Below, piece by piece: positions 23,355 through 32,427 of a DNA stretch of 64,000 nt (positions are counted from its first letter, which is position 1; each line of letters opens with the position of its first letter). The translations under genes were made by a program, and so were the position numbers. A model generated the notes under the pieces. That model was not told the DNA's origin, did no database searches, and saw only the letters and a program-made list of their open reading frames with translations. Source of the stretch: Bacteroidales bacterium 52_46 (GTDB lineage: Bacteria; Bacteroidota; Bacteroidia; Bacteroidales; Muribaculaceae); contig MNQK01000034.1 of assembly GCA_001915385.1 (NCBI GenBank), positions 124,001 to 188,000 on the forward strand, read 5' to 3'.

Positions 23355-25025
23355 TTATTCTGTTATCGACTTCCCTTTTGCGTTGTTGTCGATTTTTGGT
23401 TTTGCTCCGTTATCATCATCTACAACTTCTATTGTTTCCTGCGGTTCGCCGTATTCCTTTTCGACTTCGGCTTTCGCGACAGCCGGGATTCGAGCCTTGA
23501 TGTCAAGTTCCTCCTTCCATTCTTTTATAATCTGCTCATAATCCTCGACATGATTATTGCCCGCATCTGACATTGCTGCTTTTCGCGATTTCATACGATT
23601 CTGCACCTGGTCTATTTCGCGCTTCAGGACTTCGGAGTCATTCTGAGGAATCCACGGGTCTGAGCCGCAAGAAGTCCGCATGGTCGCAATCTTGCCGTTG
23701 CCCTCAATCTTTGCCACGAGAGCCTTGAACACATCCACGAGGCTGACGAGCGAGGGATAAAGATGCACAAACTCGTTCTTGCACCAAATAATCGTATCTG
23801 TGAATAATAACTTGATTGCAGCTGATGACGGGTCAGCCGCACGGAATATCTCGGGAGAAATATCGACGCTCATGGTGGACTCTCGTATAGACTTCTGTTT
23901 GTTAGCTATGTCTATCGTGGCTATGTCCGAGAGATTCGGCGGTGTCAGGAACTTCGCATCGGCGGCTTTAAGTTCCTCTACTGCGCCTTTCACACCGATA
24001 ATCTTGCCCGTTGAATCGGTGCGCGGCAAATTGTCTATGTCGGTCGCTTTAACGAAAAGCGGAGCCTGCGAATTGGCGCGCACACCATCGGCTACAAATG
24101 AGCACGCCTTTTCAAGTGTGCCGATTTCCTGATTGGCTATGCCCGACGGAATGTCCGGCACTTTGAAATAGGTACATGGATTGATACCTACTGGTGTTTG
24201 TGTGGGGTTGTCGGCGAGACAACGCCAGCCGTCTTCACTCGTATTTGCCGAGTCCCATTTAAGACCTTTGGCAAACCAGCCCGAGAAGCGCATGAACCAC
24301 GACGCATCCTTTTCGCTTATCTTGTCGCCCTCAATCCATGTCTGCGCACGTTCCGTGGTGAAAATATCCACTGCGCGTCTGCCTCGGAGAGTATAAAGAC
24401 GGGTAAGTACGGGATTTCGGTTCTCGTCATAGTCGGGGAAAAGAATATCGCCTTTCAGATAGCTGAAAACCTCATATCGAAGCTGCCCGTTGTGAACGTA
24501 TTGGTATATCGCGCCGTCCCCCGTGAGGTAGCAGGACTTCACCAACTCCATCCATGCCGTATCGAGTCCGGCGCTGTCTTTCCATGAGTTGAGTTTTTCG
24601 CCGAGGTCGTGGTCTTTGTCTTCGTGGCACACCCAAAAGCCATTTCCTGCCATAAATGCCGTCTTTGAGGTGTTTATTCGCATCTGCAAGCCGAACCGTA
24701 CTGTTTCCACGGGTTCAAAGTCAACAATATGCCATTCGTTTATCGGCGTGCCTTCTTCGTCAAGGACTGCGTTGCCGTCTGCATCCAGCTTTTTGCGCAC
24801 CTCATAAATCGGACGCATACTCATGTATTTGCTGTTGATGTCGTGCGCCAATGGGTCGTTTTCGCGGCAGAAATCCTCTTGCGTCAACAGCATATAACAG
24901 CCATCGTCAAACGACATAGCAGGTTCCTGATAATACTGCGCTCCTACGGGTGTATGCTTATCGACGGCATCGGGATTTATCCTGCGCCGCCAAAACTGTT
25001 TTTGTAGTCTGTCTGAAATTTTCAT
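23355..25025 (-). CDS. Phage portal protein
   Basis: 556 aa, typical size. The wing part includes VETVRFGLQMRINTSKTAFM and GLDTAWMELVKSCYLTGDGA (the conserved portal DGA segment), and the stem/clip part YFKVPDIPSGIANQEIGTLE. Forms the dodecameric DNA channel of the capsid. Located 16 bp downstream of the large terminase on the reverse strand, opposite to the capsid operon. The C-terminal tail is acidic and disordered. Confidence 0.9.
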   Translation of the reverse strand: MKISDRLQKQFWRRRINPDAVDKHTPVGAQYYQEPAMSFDDGCYMLLTQEDFCRENDPLAHDINSKYMSMRPIYEVRKKLDADGNAVLDEEGTPINEWHIVDFEPVETVRFGLQMRINTSKTAFMAGNGFWVCHEDKDHDLGEKLNSWKDSAGLDTAWMELVKSCYLTGDGAIYQYVHNGQLRYEVFSYLKGDILFPDYDENRNPVLTRLYTLRGRRAVDIFTTERAQTWIEGDKISEKDASWFMRFSGWFAKGLKWDSANTSEDGWRCLADNPTQTPVGINPCTYFKVPDIPSGIANQEIGTLEKACSFVADGVRANSQAPLFVKATDIDNLPRTDSTGKIIGVKGAVEELKAADAKFLTPPNLSDIATIDIANKQKSIRESTMSVDISPEIFRAADPSSAAIKLLFTDTIIWCKNEFVHLYPSLVSLVDVFKALVAKIEGNGKIATMRTSCGSDPWIPQNDSEVLKREIDQVQNRMKSRKAAMSDAGNNHVEDYEQIIKEWKEELDIKARIPAVAKAEVEKEYGEPQETIEVVDDDNGAKPKIDNNAKGKSITE

Positions 25026-25041
25026 ATCTCGTTATCTGTTG

Positions 25042-26805
25042 TTATCGAAATCCGCGCCACGGATTGACTATGCGGGGCCGGTTTACCAAGTTGAAATAGG
25101 CATTTTCGGGTACTCTTTTGGAGGGCTGCTTGCGCTCGCGGGTGTCGAGTTCAAAGATTGCCCGGTAGGAAATGGCATCCATGAGGTCGGGCGAGGACTT
25201 GAATTTGTCCTTGTATTCCTCTTTCTTGCGGTAATAGATTTTGCCGTTGCGGTCGGTTGTGATGAACACATTGATTTCATCGAAAAGCACGTCAATGAGA
25301 CGTCGACGTTGTCCTTTCTTGCCGTATGGAATTACAAGGTCTTTGCTTACGCCAACCGAGATTTCTCCCTTTTTCAGCATTATCTCGGTCTTGCCGAGAA
25401 GCTGGGAGCGGAGGTTGAAATATCTCGCTACCGTTACCTGATTGCCGTTTTCGTCATACTCCTGTTCAACTCTCCCTTGACCGCTAATGCCTCTTGCGCC
25501 TTTTTTCAAGAAGTCCTCAATCAGACCGCCAATGCCGTTTGCATCGTAGGCGAAGTTTGAGATTGGTATATTGTAGCGAAAGAGTATGCCGTTTATGAAA
25601 TTCTCCAACTGATGTGTTTCCTCAGATTCGGTGTCTTTTCGGAAAAACTCAATGGCTATTATCTGCAAGCCTTTCCAAATGATGCAGGGACAGCCGTCGG
25701 AATCAACGCCACCTTTGGAAATATCCATTGTGGCATACACGTTGGCATCCTTATTGTCAATCGGATTTTCCCACAGAGAATGAATCATTGAGCGGCTTAC
25801 ATTAATTTCCTCGTTCTCCACCGGACCGAAATAAGCCTCTCCGACGATGGCGCGTTGCGTGCCGCCTACAGCGTGTAGGTTGGCGACTGACTGACCGCCG
25901 GTAGCATTTACAAGCTCGCGGTTATCTGCGGCAGTACCCGTGAACACGGTAAACGATTTTACCATGTCGGCTTCGGTAAGCCCCGCCTCTCTGTCCTCCT
26001 GCGATATTCGGGGATTGGCTTTTCCCACTACTTCCTCGCGTGTGTCGCCCCAAATGATTTCAGCCGGAGTGTCGCCCTTGACATAGAAATAGCGTATCTT
26101 GCCAATCATATCCCTGCGCAGATACCAGTCCGCTCCGAGATAGCCCGCGTCACGCAACATCTCCGTAGTCCAATGCTCGTGCAGGGGGTTGAACGAGAGA
26201 ATCATCTGCGGAATCATGCCCGAATCGTCGCGGTTACGCATGAACCAAAACGAGAACATCCCGAAATGATTCATTTCGGTCGCCTCGTCAATCATTATCA
26301 GCGAAGCCTGATTTTTCTTGGCGTAGTCCTCAAACAGTTTCTTTTCGTCGGGGTTGGCGTAGTTGAAGTTGGAGTGTATGAGCTGGAGGTTGGAGTTCCA
26401 TTGCGGCCATACAAACGAGGGAATATCGGATGAACTTGCCTGACATCCGGCGAAGCCTCCGCAAACCTTTACACCGTCCGTGAAAATTGACGAGCCTTTT
26501 TTGGAGTCCAATGCACGGACTGAGATAAGACGAGCCTTGAAGTCCTGCTTGTCTACGCCAGACAGTGCCTTAAGATACATAGAGAAAGTCTTTCCCGACG
26601 TACCTTGTCCGCACATAAACACAAGATTACACTCCGAGGCACATACATTCTCCTGAAGCCCTACCTGCGGAATGTAGTCAATCTTATGACGCAACTCAAA
26701 CCCTCCCACAACCGTTTTGCTCTTGCTTTTGACTGTGGCAAGTTTGCGCTCCACTTTTGGGTAGAGTGCCGGAAATTGTATGTCAGAATTAAGCAGCCTG
26801 AACAT
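25042..26805 (-). CDS. terL: Terminase large subunit
   Basis: 587 aa. The ATPase domain has Walker A GQGTSGKT (66-73) and Walker B LIMIDEATE (169-177); the nuclease domain has ATMDISKGGVDSDG, FAYDANGIGGLIEDF and a C-terminal DLMDAISY acidic cluster. Packages phage DNA into proheads. The stop of a 10-codon upstream ORF overlaps its start. No small terminase gene is recognised beside it. Confidence 0.95.
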   Translation of the reverse strand: MFRLLNSDIQFPALYPKVERKLATVKSKSKTVVGGFELRHKIDYIPQVGLQENVCASECNLVFMCGQGTSGKTFSMYLKALSGVDKQDFKARLISVRALDSKKGSSIFTDGVKVCGGFAGCQASSSDIPSFVWPQWNSNLQLIHSNFNYANPDEKKLFEDYAKKNQASLIMIDEATEMNHFGMFSFWFMRNRDDSGMIPQMILSFNPLHEHWTTEMLRDAGYLGADWYLRRDMIGKIRYFYVKGDTPAEIIWGDTREEVVGKANPRISQEDREAGLTEADMVKSFTVFTGTAADNRELVNATGGQSVANLHAVGGTQRAIVGEAYFGPVENEEINVSRSMIHSLWENPIDNKDANVYATMDISKGGVDSDGCPCIIWKGLQIIAIEFFRKDTESEETHQLENFINGILFRYNIPISNFAYDANGIGGLIEDFLKKGARGISGQGRVEQEYDENGNQVTVARYFNLRSQLLGKTEIMLKKGEISVGVSKDLVIPYGKKGQRRRLIDVLFDEINVFITTDRNGKIYYRKKEEYKDKFKSSPDLMDAISYRAIFELDTRERKQPSKRVPENAYFNLVNRPRIVNPWRGFR

Positions 26806-26837
26806 TATCCCTCAGTATCACCGTAATTAATTTTCAT
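26805..26837 (-). CDS. 10-codon leader ORF coupled to terL
   Basis: MKINYGDTEG and stop, overlapping the terL start as TAATG. It probably couples translation. Too short to claim a product. Confidence 0.3.
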   Translation of the reverse strand: MKINYGDTEG

Positions 26838-26915
26838 ACTCGTTTGCGCAATAAAACAGTAAGAGCCACCTGTCCCGGGATGGGGTCATGTGGCTCTACG
26901 GCTCTTATTATGACG

Positions 26916-26923
26916 CAAAGATA
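26916..26923 (-). promoter_or_regulatory. -7 box of the terL-portal promoter
   Basis: TATCTTTG on the reverse strand. The transcript then passes a hairpin (AAGAGCCAC/GTGGCTCT type, about 26860-26910) before terL. No clear -33. Confidence 0.5.
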
Positions 26924-26954
26924 ATAAAAAAGTTTAAGTTTTACTTTAAAATAC

Positions 26955-26985
26955 TTGATTTATTCAATTGAATAATATATCTTTG
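26955..26985 (+). promoter_or_regulatory. Rightward late promoter
   Basis: TTG (26955-26957), a 20-bp spacer, TATCTTTG (26978-26985). Only 4 bp separate it from the ATG at 26990, so the first ORF would be nearly leaderless; the promoter may mainly serve the tRNAs and head genes. Confidence 0.6.
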
Positions 26986-26989
26986 CAAC

Positions 26990-27136
26990 ATGAAAGGAGA
27001 TATTTTGTGCCCGTATTGCAGAAAAGTCCTCGGAAGGTATGAAGATATACATGGGGACGGCGACCTGTATCTCTTTTGCAAGAGATGTCGCAAAGAGAGG
27101 CATATACCGATAAAAAAACTAAGTCTTGACAAGTAA
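26990..27136 (+). CDS. Zinc-finger miniprotein, 48 aa (Com-like)
   Basis: MKGDILCPYCRKVLGRYEDI ... CKRCRKERHI: two CxxC pairs 24 residues apart and a basic C-terminus, the size and layout of Mu Com-type zinc fingers. The family call is tentative. First gene after the divergent late promoter; it could regulate late expression. Confidence 0.6.
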   Translation: MKGDILCPYCRKVLGRYEDIHGDGDLYLFCKRCRKERHIPIKKLSLDK

Positions 27137-27228
27137 GTGACAAATGTTCATCAGCAAGAAGTGAGAATTAGGAAACGCAAGAGCCAAGAGCCGATTTCCC
27201 GTGAGGGTGGTCGGCTCTTGCACATATT

Positions 27229-27301
27229 GGGGTATTAGCTCAGTTGGTAGAGCGTCTGCTTTGCACGCAGAAAGTCGGGGGTTCGAGTCCCTTATGCTCC
27301 A
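27229..27301 (+). tRNA. tRNA-Ala(TGC), phage-encoded
   Basis: Cloverleaf with GGGGTAT/ATGCTCC acceptor, D-arm GCTCAGTTGGTAGAGC, anticodon arm TCTGC-TTTGCAC-GCAGA giving TGC, and TTCGAGT T-loop. CCA is not encoded. Confidence 0.93.
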
Positions 27302-27308
27302 CAGATAA

Positions 27309-27393
27309 GGAAAGATGGCAGAGCGGTAATGCAGCACCCTGCTAAGGTGTAAATCGGGCGACCGATTCGTGGGTTCAAATCCCGCTCTTTCCG
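27309..27393 (+). tRNA. tRNA-Ser(GCT), phage-encoded
   Basis: 85 nt with GGAAAGA/TCTTTCC acceptor, anticodon GCT in CACCCTGCTAAGGTG, the long variable arm of class II tRNAs, and a GTGGGTTCAAATCCCGC T-arm. Eight bases after tRNA-Ala. Confidence 0.92.
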
Positions 27394-27403
27394 CAAGACA
27401 TAC

Positions 27404-27490
27404 GGAGATACGCCGGAGCAGGAGAGCCGGAGCAGACTGTAAATCTGCCGCTATTTAGCTGAATAGGTTCGATTCCTTTTATCTCCACCA
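27404..27490 (+). tRNA. tRNA-Tyr(GTA) with encoded CCA, phage-encoded
   Basis: GGAGATA/TATCTCC acceptor, anticodon GTA in GCAGACTGTAAATCTGC, class II variable arm, T-loop TTCGATT with one mismatch in its stem. CCA is encoded (27488-27490), unlike in the two neighbours. Confidence 0.9.
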
Positions 27491-27501
27491 ATAAGAGCCA
27501 C

Positions 27502-27541
27502 AGAGCCGATTGACGTGTAACAGCGTCGGTCGGCTCTTTTT
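27502..27541 (+). terminator. Terminator after the tRNA cluster
   Basis: AGAGCCGA (27502-27509) pairs with TCGGCTCT (27530-27537), followed by TTTTT. A related stem with the same AGAGCCGA foot lies before the tRNAs (27187-27220). Confidence 0.7.
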
Positions 27542-27563
27542 GTTTAACCACAATTCATTGAAA

Positions 27564-28256
27564 ATGAAACAAAAAATCAAGGAAGCACTGCGACAGGAGT
27601 ACAAATCGCGACTGGAGCTGGACGATGACAGACTGGATGGAGTTGCCGCTTTCGCATCGACATTCGTAACGGATGAAAGCAAGATTGAGGAGTTCGTGAA
27701 AAACGAGGCGACTCTTGCCATGCTGAAATCCTATCAGAGTGTGCTGGACAAAGACAGGGCGAAACGCAACAAGCCCGAGCCTGCTCCGAAACCCTCTGAC
27801 AACGGCAACAAACCACCCGAAACCAATCCCGAACCGAAACCGCAGGGTCTTGACGTGGATGCTCTTGTGGAGCGACTTAACACCGCATGGGAGCAAAAAC
27901 TCCAGCCTTTACAGGAGGAGCTGAACGCTTTCAAGACGGCGCAGTCGCAGAAATCGGCTGTCGCCGCCCTTGACGAGCTGAAAGCCACATGGGACTATGC
28001 GAAAGGCTACCCCGACGAAAGCGAGTATGCCTACAACATGGCAATGGGCATCTACAACGGAATCGGCAAGACATGGACAGCCGAACAGCTCACAGCGAAG
28101 TATAAGGAAACTTTCAACGAGCGTGTGGGCAAGAAAGGCATTGACACCACCAAGCCGTTCCAGAGCGACGGCGGCGCGGGCGACGGAAACCTTGACATGA
28201 GCGAATGGGAAAGTTCCATGAAAGATTTGGGATGGGAAGTGCCGAAAGATAACTGA
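27564..28256 (+). CDS. Probable scaffolding/head assembly protein
   Basis: 230 aa from the ATG 27564 (MKQKIKEALRQEYKSRLELD). Highly charged helical N-terminus, a Pro/Asn linker (residues about 75-95), a coiled-coil segment (LVERLNTAWEQKLQPLQEEL) and an acidic C-terminus. This shape, and the position directly upstream of decoration and capsid genes, fits a scaffold. No sequence-level family match claimed. Confidence 0.7.
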   Translation: MKQKIKEALRQEYKSRLELDDDRLDGVAAFASTFVTDESKIEEFVKNEATLAMLKSYQSVLDKDRAKRNKPEPAPKPSDNGNKPPETNPEPKPQGLDVDALVERLNTAWEQKLQPLQEELNAFKTAQSQKSAVAALDELKATWDYAKGYPDESEYAYNMAMGIYNGIGKTWTAEQLTAKYKETFNERVGKKGIDTTKPFQSDGGAGDGNLDMSEWESSMKDLGWEVPKDN

Positions 28257-28280
28257 TTGTAAAACAAAATCTTTCCAACA

Positions 28281-28649
28281 ATGAAAAATTACGGAAACTC
28301 TTTCAACGCCGAATCGGCAGGTCCCGTGAGCGTAGGGCGCAGAAGTCTATGGAAATCTGCGCGTGAGTTCTATCCCGGAGGCGCATACCTCGCGGTGTCG
28401 GAGACATACCCCGTGGGTAAGACCATTCCGGCAGGAACACCCGTGAGCGTAGACAAGCCGGGCGGCACTCCGACATTCAACAGCAGCACCCCGGATGGCC
28501 TTACCTACGAGGACATCTATGTAGGCACAGACGGTGCAACCGTGACCATCTGCACCCGTGGCGAAATCATGGTGAAGCGCACAGACGCGACCATCACCGA
28601 CGCGCAGAAAACCGCTCTTTTCGGGCGCATAACATTCATCAACGCTTAA
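28281..28649 (+). CDS. Head decoration/head-fibre-like protein, 122 aa
   Basis: Beta-rich small protein (KTIPAGTPVSVDKPGG, ATVTICTRGEIMVKRTDATI), starting MKNYGNSFNAESAGPVSVGR. The position between scaffold and capsid and the GTPV segment match capsid decoration or head-fibre proteins. It would stabilise or decorate the capsid surface. Confidence 0.7.
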   Translation: MKNYGNSFNAESAGPVSVGRRSLWKSAREFYPGGAYLAVSETYPVGKTIPAGTPVSVDKPGGTPTFNSSTPDGLTYEDIYVGTDGATVTICTRGEIMVKRTDATITDAQKTALFGRITFINA

Positions 28650-28661
28650 ACGATAAAGACT

Positions 28662-30053
28662 ATGGAAACAGGATTTAACGGATTTGGCAATGCGATGAAA
28701 ACGCTGGGTATCGGCACTCAGCAGAAATTTGACGCATGGTATAATAAGACTCTCAAAGGGCGTGAGCAGTTCCGCTATAATATTGACGGGTTCACTTATG
28801 ACCAAGCGCAGATAGACTTTCGCTACAAGTTTGCCGAAGTTACGGACTCCGTGACCGCAATGGCCACCTATCTTGACCTCAACTCTCCGGCACTTCCCCG
28901 TGGGCGTGAAATTCCGATGGAAACCCTTGAAGGTTACATCCCCCGACAGAAACGGTTTGAGACAATCGGCGAGAATGACCTGCGCCGCCTTGCAATCACA
29001 GAGCAGGACATCACCAATGCCGCACGTTTCGTAGGCGAAAGCCCCTACCCGGACATCAAGGCGATGTACCGCAAAAACCTACTGGAGTTTGCAGCTCAGT
29101 TCCCCGAATCACACGCTCAGTCCGTGACCTATCAGGTAGGTCAGATGAAGTCGAACTTCGGGCTTGAACTTACAGATGTGAACAACCCCAACGGTATTGT
29201 GGGTGTGAAGTTCAAATCGCACGTTCCCGAAAGCAATACCCATGTGGGAGAATACTACACAATCTCTGACGACGGCACCGTGACCTACGACGAGACCAAG
29301 CACCCGATTCAGGACATCAACAAGTTCCTGCGTGAGCTGCTTTTCGACGGCACATACGGGGTAGTCGAGGCCGAGGGCGACGAAATGTCGTTCTGCACAT
29401 TTATGGGACACCCGGACATCGTAAGAGCCATCGGTTATCTTGCCGTGCAGGGACTATTTACCGCAACCACCTCAAAGTCCGATGCAGACCAGCGGGCATC
29501 GGAGGCTGGAGCTAATGTGATGCTTGTGAACGGTGACAACGCTCAGGTTCTTGTCGGCTACTTCAAGCGTCTGTTCCCACGAGTAAGCAACGTGAAACTG
29601 CACAACGAGGTGGTAGCCGTGGCACAGTTCAACGAGACGACCAAGAAGTTTGAGTACCCGCTGCTGAAACCGTTTAACGAGAACGTGCTTCTGTTCCGTC
29701 CTACCGGCAACATCGGTACAATCAAGAACGTGGCACCAATGCGAGGCAACAATTCGGCTTTCTACTCGCGAATGTTCGAGGGTCGCGGACTTATCGAGAC
29801 ATGGTACAACCCGGAGACCAAAACGGAGTATTGGGAATCGGAAATGACCGTGCTTGCCGTGCCTAACCGTCCTAAGAAGCTCCACCGCTTCCTGATTGGC
29901 AAGTCTGTCACGGTGAAATACACCGCAGTGACTTCTCCTACGGGTAATCCCAAAACAAAGGGCTACTACGAGAAGGTGGGAGACAGCTATGTTCTGACAA
30001 CCGACACAACGGTGCAGGAAAGTAAAACTTACTACACCAAATCATACGTGTAA
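28662..30053 (+). CDS. Major capsid protein
   Basis: 463 aa, a large HK97-fold type candidate: N-arm (KFDAWYNKTLKGREQFRYNI), E-loop and spine region, a central domain with TFMGHPDIVRAIGYLAVQGL, and a C-terminal beta-rich extension with TGNPKTKGYYEKVGDSYVLT resembling a small Ig-like tail. Position in the operon is decisive. Forms the icosahedral shell. Confidence 0.85.
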   Translation: METGFNGFGNAMKTLGIGTQQKFDAWYNKTLKGREQFRYNIDGFTYDQAQIDFRYKFAEVTDSVTAMATYLDLNSPALPRGREIPMETLEGYIPRQKRFETIGENDLRRLAITEQDITNAARFVGESPYPDIKAMYRKNLLEFAAQFPESHAQSVTYQVGQMKSNFGLELTDVNNPNGIVGVKFKSHVPESNTHVGEYYTISDDGTVTYDETKHPIQDINKFLRELLFDGTYGVVEAEGDEMSFCTFMGHPDIVRAIGYLAVQGLFTATTSKSDADQRASEAGANVMLVNGDNAQVLVGYFKRLFPRVSNVKLHNEVVAVAQFNETTKKFEYPLLKPFNENVLLFRPTGNIGTIKNVAPMRGNNSAFYSRMFEGRGLIETWYNPETKTEYWESEMTVLAVPNRPKKLHRFLIGKSVTVKYTAVTSPTGNPKTKGYYEKVGDSYVLTTDTTVQESKTYYTKSYV

Positions 30054-30059
30054 GCAGTT

Positions 30060-30488
30060 ATGACGGTAGAGCAATGGCTTAGGGGGCATTTTCACGGCCT
30101 CGGCAATCAGATAGAGGGGAATGTGCTTGAAGTGGCGGCTTTGTCGCCGATTGAGGCGCGTCCCGAACCTTTACGCGTGGTCGCACTGACCGACACGGTG
30201 GAGGACTATATCGGCGACGAGGAATACATGAAAGGCTTGAACTACGCCCTCTCTACCCTCTACTATTCGATGTCGGCGGCAATCACGGGCGGCACGAAAA
30301 GCGAGAAACGTGGCAACAGACAAATCTCCATTGGCGGTTATCCTTTGACTACTAAGGACAGAGAAGCCTTCCGTGCACTTGGCGACAAGTTGCGCAGAGA
30401 TCTTGGTGCCGAGGTTGATGAGGAAGTGACAGACAGCGGAGGAATGTTTGACGCTACGAATCTACGCACGAAAGGAGGTTGGCGATGA
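30060..30488 (+). CDS. Head-tail connector (adaptor) candidate, 142 aa
   Basis: Helical protein, MTVEQWLRGHFHGLGNQIEG with ALSTLYYSMSAAITGG, immediately after the capsid as head completion adaptors are. Placed by order rather than by motif. Overlaps the next gene by 4 bp. Confidence 0.65.
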   Translation: MTVEQWLRGHFHGLGNQIEGNVLEVAALSPIEARPEPLRVVALTDTVEDYIGDEEYMKGLNYALSTLYYSMSAAITGGTKSEKRGNRQISIGGYPLTTKDREAFRALGDKLRRDLGAEVDEEVTDSGGMFDATNLRTKGGWR

Positions 30489-30811
30489 GCGATTTGAGCT
30501 ACCCCGACAAATGTGTAATCACCCGAAGCACGGGCGAGACGGACGAGTGGGACAACCTCGTGAGCGAGGAGATATACAGCGGCGTGTGCGACTTTCAGCC
30601 GGGAGGACAGACAAGCCTCTCGATTATCACGCACAACGATGTTGTCTATCTGCCAAAGGCCGTGATGGTGTTGGAGAACGACAATATCACGGTAACAACA
30701 GCACTCGGACGCAAGCGCGAGGGAGTAGTGAAACTCGCCAACGACCTCGGACTTGACCTCACGGGCGACTATGTGACGGAGATTGAGATTAAGCAAAGCG
30801 TGGAGAAATAA
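30485..30811 (+). CDS. Head-tail joining (stopper) protein candidate, 108 aa
   Basis: Starts MSDLSYPDKCVITRSTGETD; a compact beta-rich protein (YSGVCDFQPGGQTSLSI) of the size of SPP1 gp16-like stoppers, in the expected second connector slot. Confidence 0.7.
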   Translation: MSDLSYPDKCVITRSTGETDEWDNLVSEEIYSGVCDFQPGGQTSLSIITHNDVVYLPKAVMVLENDNITVTTALGRKREGVVKLANDLGLDLTGDYVTEIEIKQSVEK

Positions 30812-30814
30812 GGT

Positions 30815-31351
30815 ATGGCAAATCCAAGCGTAAGAGGCTATCAGAGGCAAAATCTGAATGTCCTTAAAGAGGGAATGAAGATGTTTGTCAAGAATGTTGC
30901 GCAACCGCAGCTTGTGTCTATACTCAGACAGAAAGCGCAGGAAGTGGTGCAACTGATTGACAGCGGACTGATACCCGAATACACAGCCAATCTTCACGAC
31001 GCTACGGGGTGCGCGGTGTATGCCGACGGAGCAATCTCGGCATTTATCCCCACCAAACGGGCGCAGAAGCAGGGCAAGAGCGGCTTTGACGGAGTGAACC
31101 ACTACGGTATAGACGGCTCTGCCTTTCTCCAGCAGGCTATCTCCGAGGCAAGCACGCGCTTTGCCAAAGGAGTGTGGTTTGTGGTATTCTCCGCAGTGCC
31201 TTACGCCTATCACATAGACACGCACGGCTCGCCTCTCGGACGCGGGCAGGACTTCTTCAAGACCATACGTGGAACGGCAGTCAATGACATTCTCGCAGGT
31301 CTGAGAGCAATCCCGAACGCAGAAGTAACCGCTCAAACCACGATGCTATGA
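30815..31351 (+). CDS. Tail completion (HK97 gp10-like) protein candidate, 178 aa
   Basis: Starts MANPSVRGYQRQNLNVLKEG; includes SAVPYAYHIDTHGSPLGRG, similar to the VPYA..VEYGT-type core of gp10-like tail completion proteins. ATGA overlap with the next gene. Confidence 0.7.
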   Translation: MANPSVRGYQRQNLNVLKEGMKMFVKNVAQPQLVSILRQKAQEVVQLIDSGLIPEYTANLHDATGCAVYADGAISAFIPTKRAQKQGKSGFDGVNHYGIDGSAFLQQAISEASTRFAKGVWFVVFSAVPYAYHIDTHGSPLGRGQDFFKTIRGTAVNDILAGLRAIPNAEVTAQTTML

Positions 31352-31800
31352 ACACAATCGCAGACCTCAATCCGGACGTGGCACTCGCCGCTTTGCTTGA
31401 CGGCAAGGTGACGGTGCAGACCTCGGCGACGCAGAGCCACACGATACGAGCTTACGGCGATGAGGAACGCCCAAACAAGAACCTCGCGGACGAGTTCATC
31501 GACGTGGAGTGGAACGGAGGAGCGCAGTCGCTCACGGAAGACCCGGCACTTTTCAAAGGCAACCTTATGCTGACGATATGGTGCAAGGCGCAGACGGACG
31601 GCAGGGCGAAGAAGAAACTCGTCAAGCAGATTGTGGCGCAGGTAGTTCCGCTCGTTCATCGCAAGGTCTCGCAGGGCTTCGTGTTCAGCTTCGACCCCAC
31701 AAACGTGATTACCCCGACAACAACAAATCTCACTACGGGCTACTCCACCACAATTCTCAACGTGGAGTGGCATACGACAGATGAATTTTTGAATCAATAA
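31348..31800 (+). CDS. Tail terminator candidate, 150 aa
   Basis: MNTIADLNPDVALAALLDGK; alpha/beta with central strands (NLMLTIWCKAQTDGRAKKKL) as in gpU-like terminators. Assigned mainly from its slot before the major tail protein. Confidence 0.65.
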   Translation: MNTIADLNPDVALAALLDGKVTVQTSATQSHTIRAYGDEERPNKNLADEFIDVEWNGGAQSLTEDPALFKGNLMLTIWCKAQTDGRAKKKLVKQIVAQVVPLVHRKVSQGFVFSFDPTNVITPTTTNLTTGYSTTILNVEWHTTDEFLNQ

Positions 31801-31819
31801 CAATTAAAACCATATAATC

Positions 31820-32407
31820 ATGGCAGGAATTACCAAAGCCACACCTACCTCTGAATTTAACGGTCAAAGCTACATGATAGTCTTTGACGAGGTAGAGGAC
31901 TACGCCAACAAGACAGTTGGCGACATCACAAAACAGGGTTTCGACGTAGGTCAGGTGTATCAAGGCTCGACCACATGGAACGGCGAAGACCCGTCGTTCG
32001 AGGACGAGCTGGACGAGCAGGGCGACATCATCGTGTCTAACCCGACAAAGGGAACATTCGGCTTTGACTTCGAGATGGCGGACTTCTCTTCGGCGAAGTT
32101 CAAGGAATTTCTCAAAGGCGCGGACATCACATCGCTCGGCACCGGAAGTGCATTCGGCGCAAACGCGACAGCGACAGCGACCACCGAGGAAATGCCCGTT
32201 ATCACACGTCCCATCGCGCTTGTGAACGACACCGCGAAAAAAGCGCTTTTCCTCCCCAAAGCCCGAATCCTTACCGGTCCAAACATGGAGAACAAGCTCT
32301 TCGTGCTTAAATCTGTTGTCAAGGCGCAGGACTGCAACGTAGAAGGCAAGCTCGGCACAATGATGCTCATTGACAAAATCGAACTCACCTTTGACTCCGG
32401 AGCATAA
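31820..32407 (+). CDS. Major tail (tube) protein
   Basis: 195 aa. MAGITKATPTSEFNGQSYMI and GTFGFDFEMADFSSAKFKEF; beta-rich with a hydrophilic loop, typical of siphovirus tube proteins, and followed by the frameshifting chaperone genes as in other siphoviruses. Confidence 0.8.
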   Translation: MAGITKATPTSEFNGQSYMIVFDEVEDYANKTVGDITKQGFDVGQVYQGSTTWNGEDPSFEDELDEQGDIIVSNPTKGTFGFDFEMADFSSAKFKEFLKGADITSLGTGSAFGANATATATTEEMPVITRPIALVNDTAKKALFLPKARILTGPNMENKLFVLKSVVKAQDCNVEGKLGTMMLIDKIELTFDSGA

Positions 32408-32427
32408 AGCATAACAATCTTTACATC

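Noticed and set aside
27119..27337. Reverse 72-aa ORF (RDSNPRLSACKADALPTEL)
   Set aside because: A well-known false protein: it is the antisense of tRNA-Ala.
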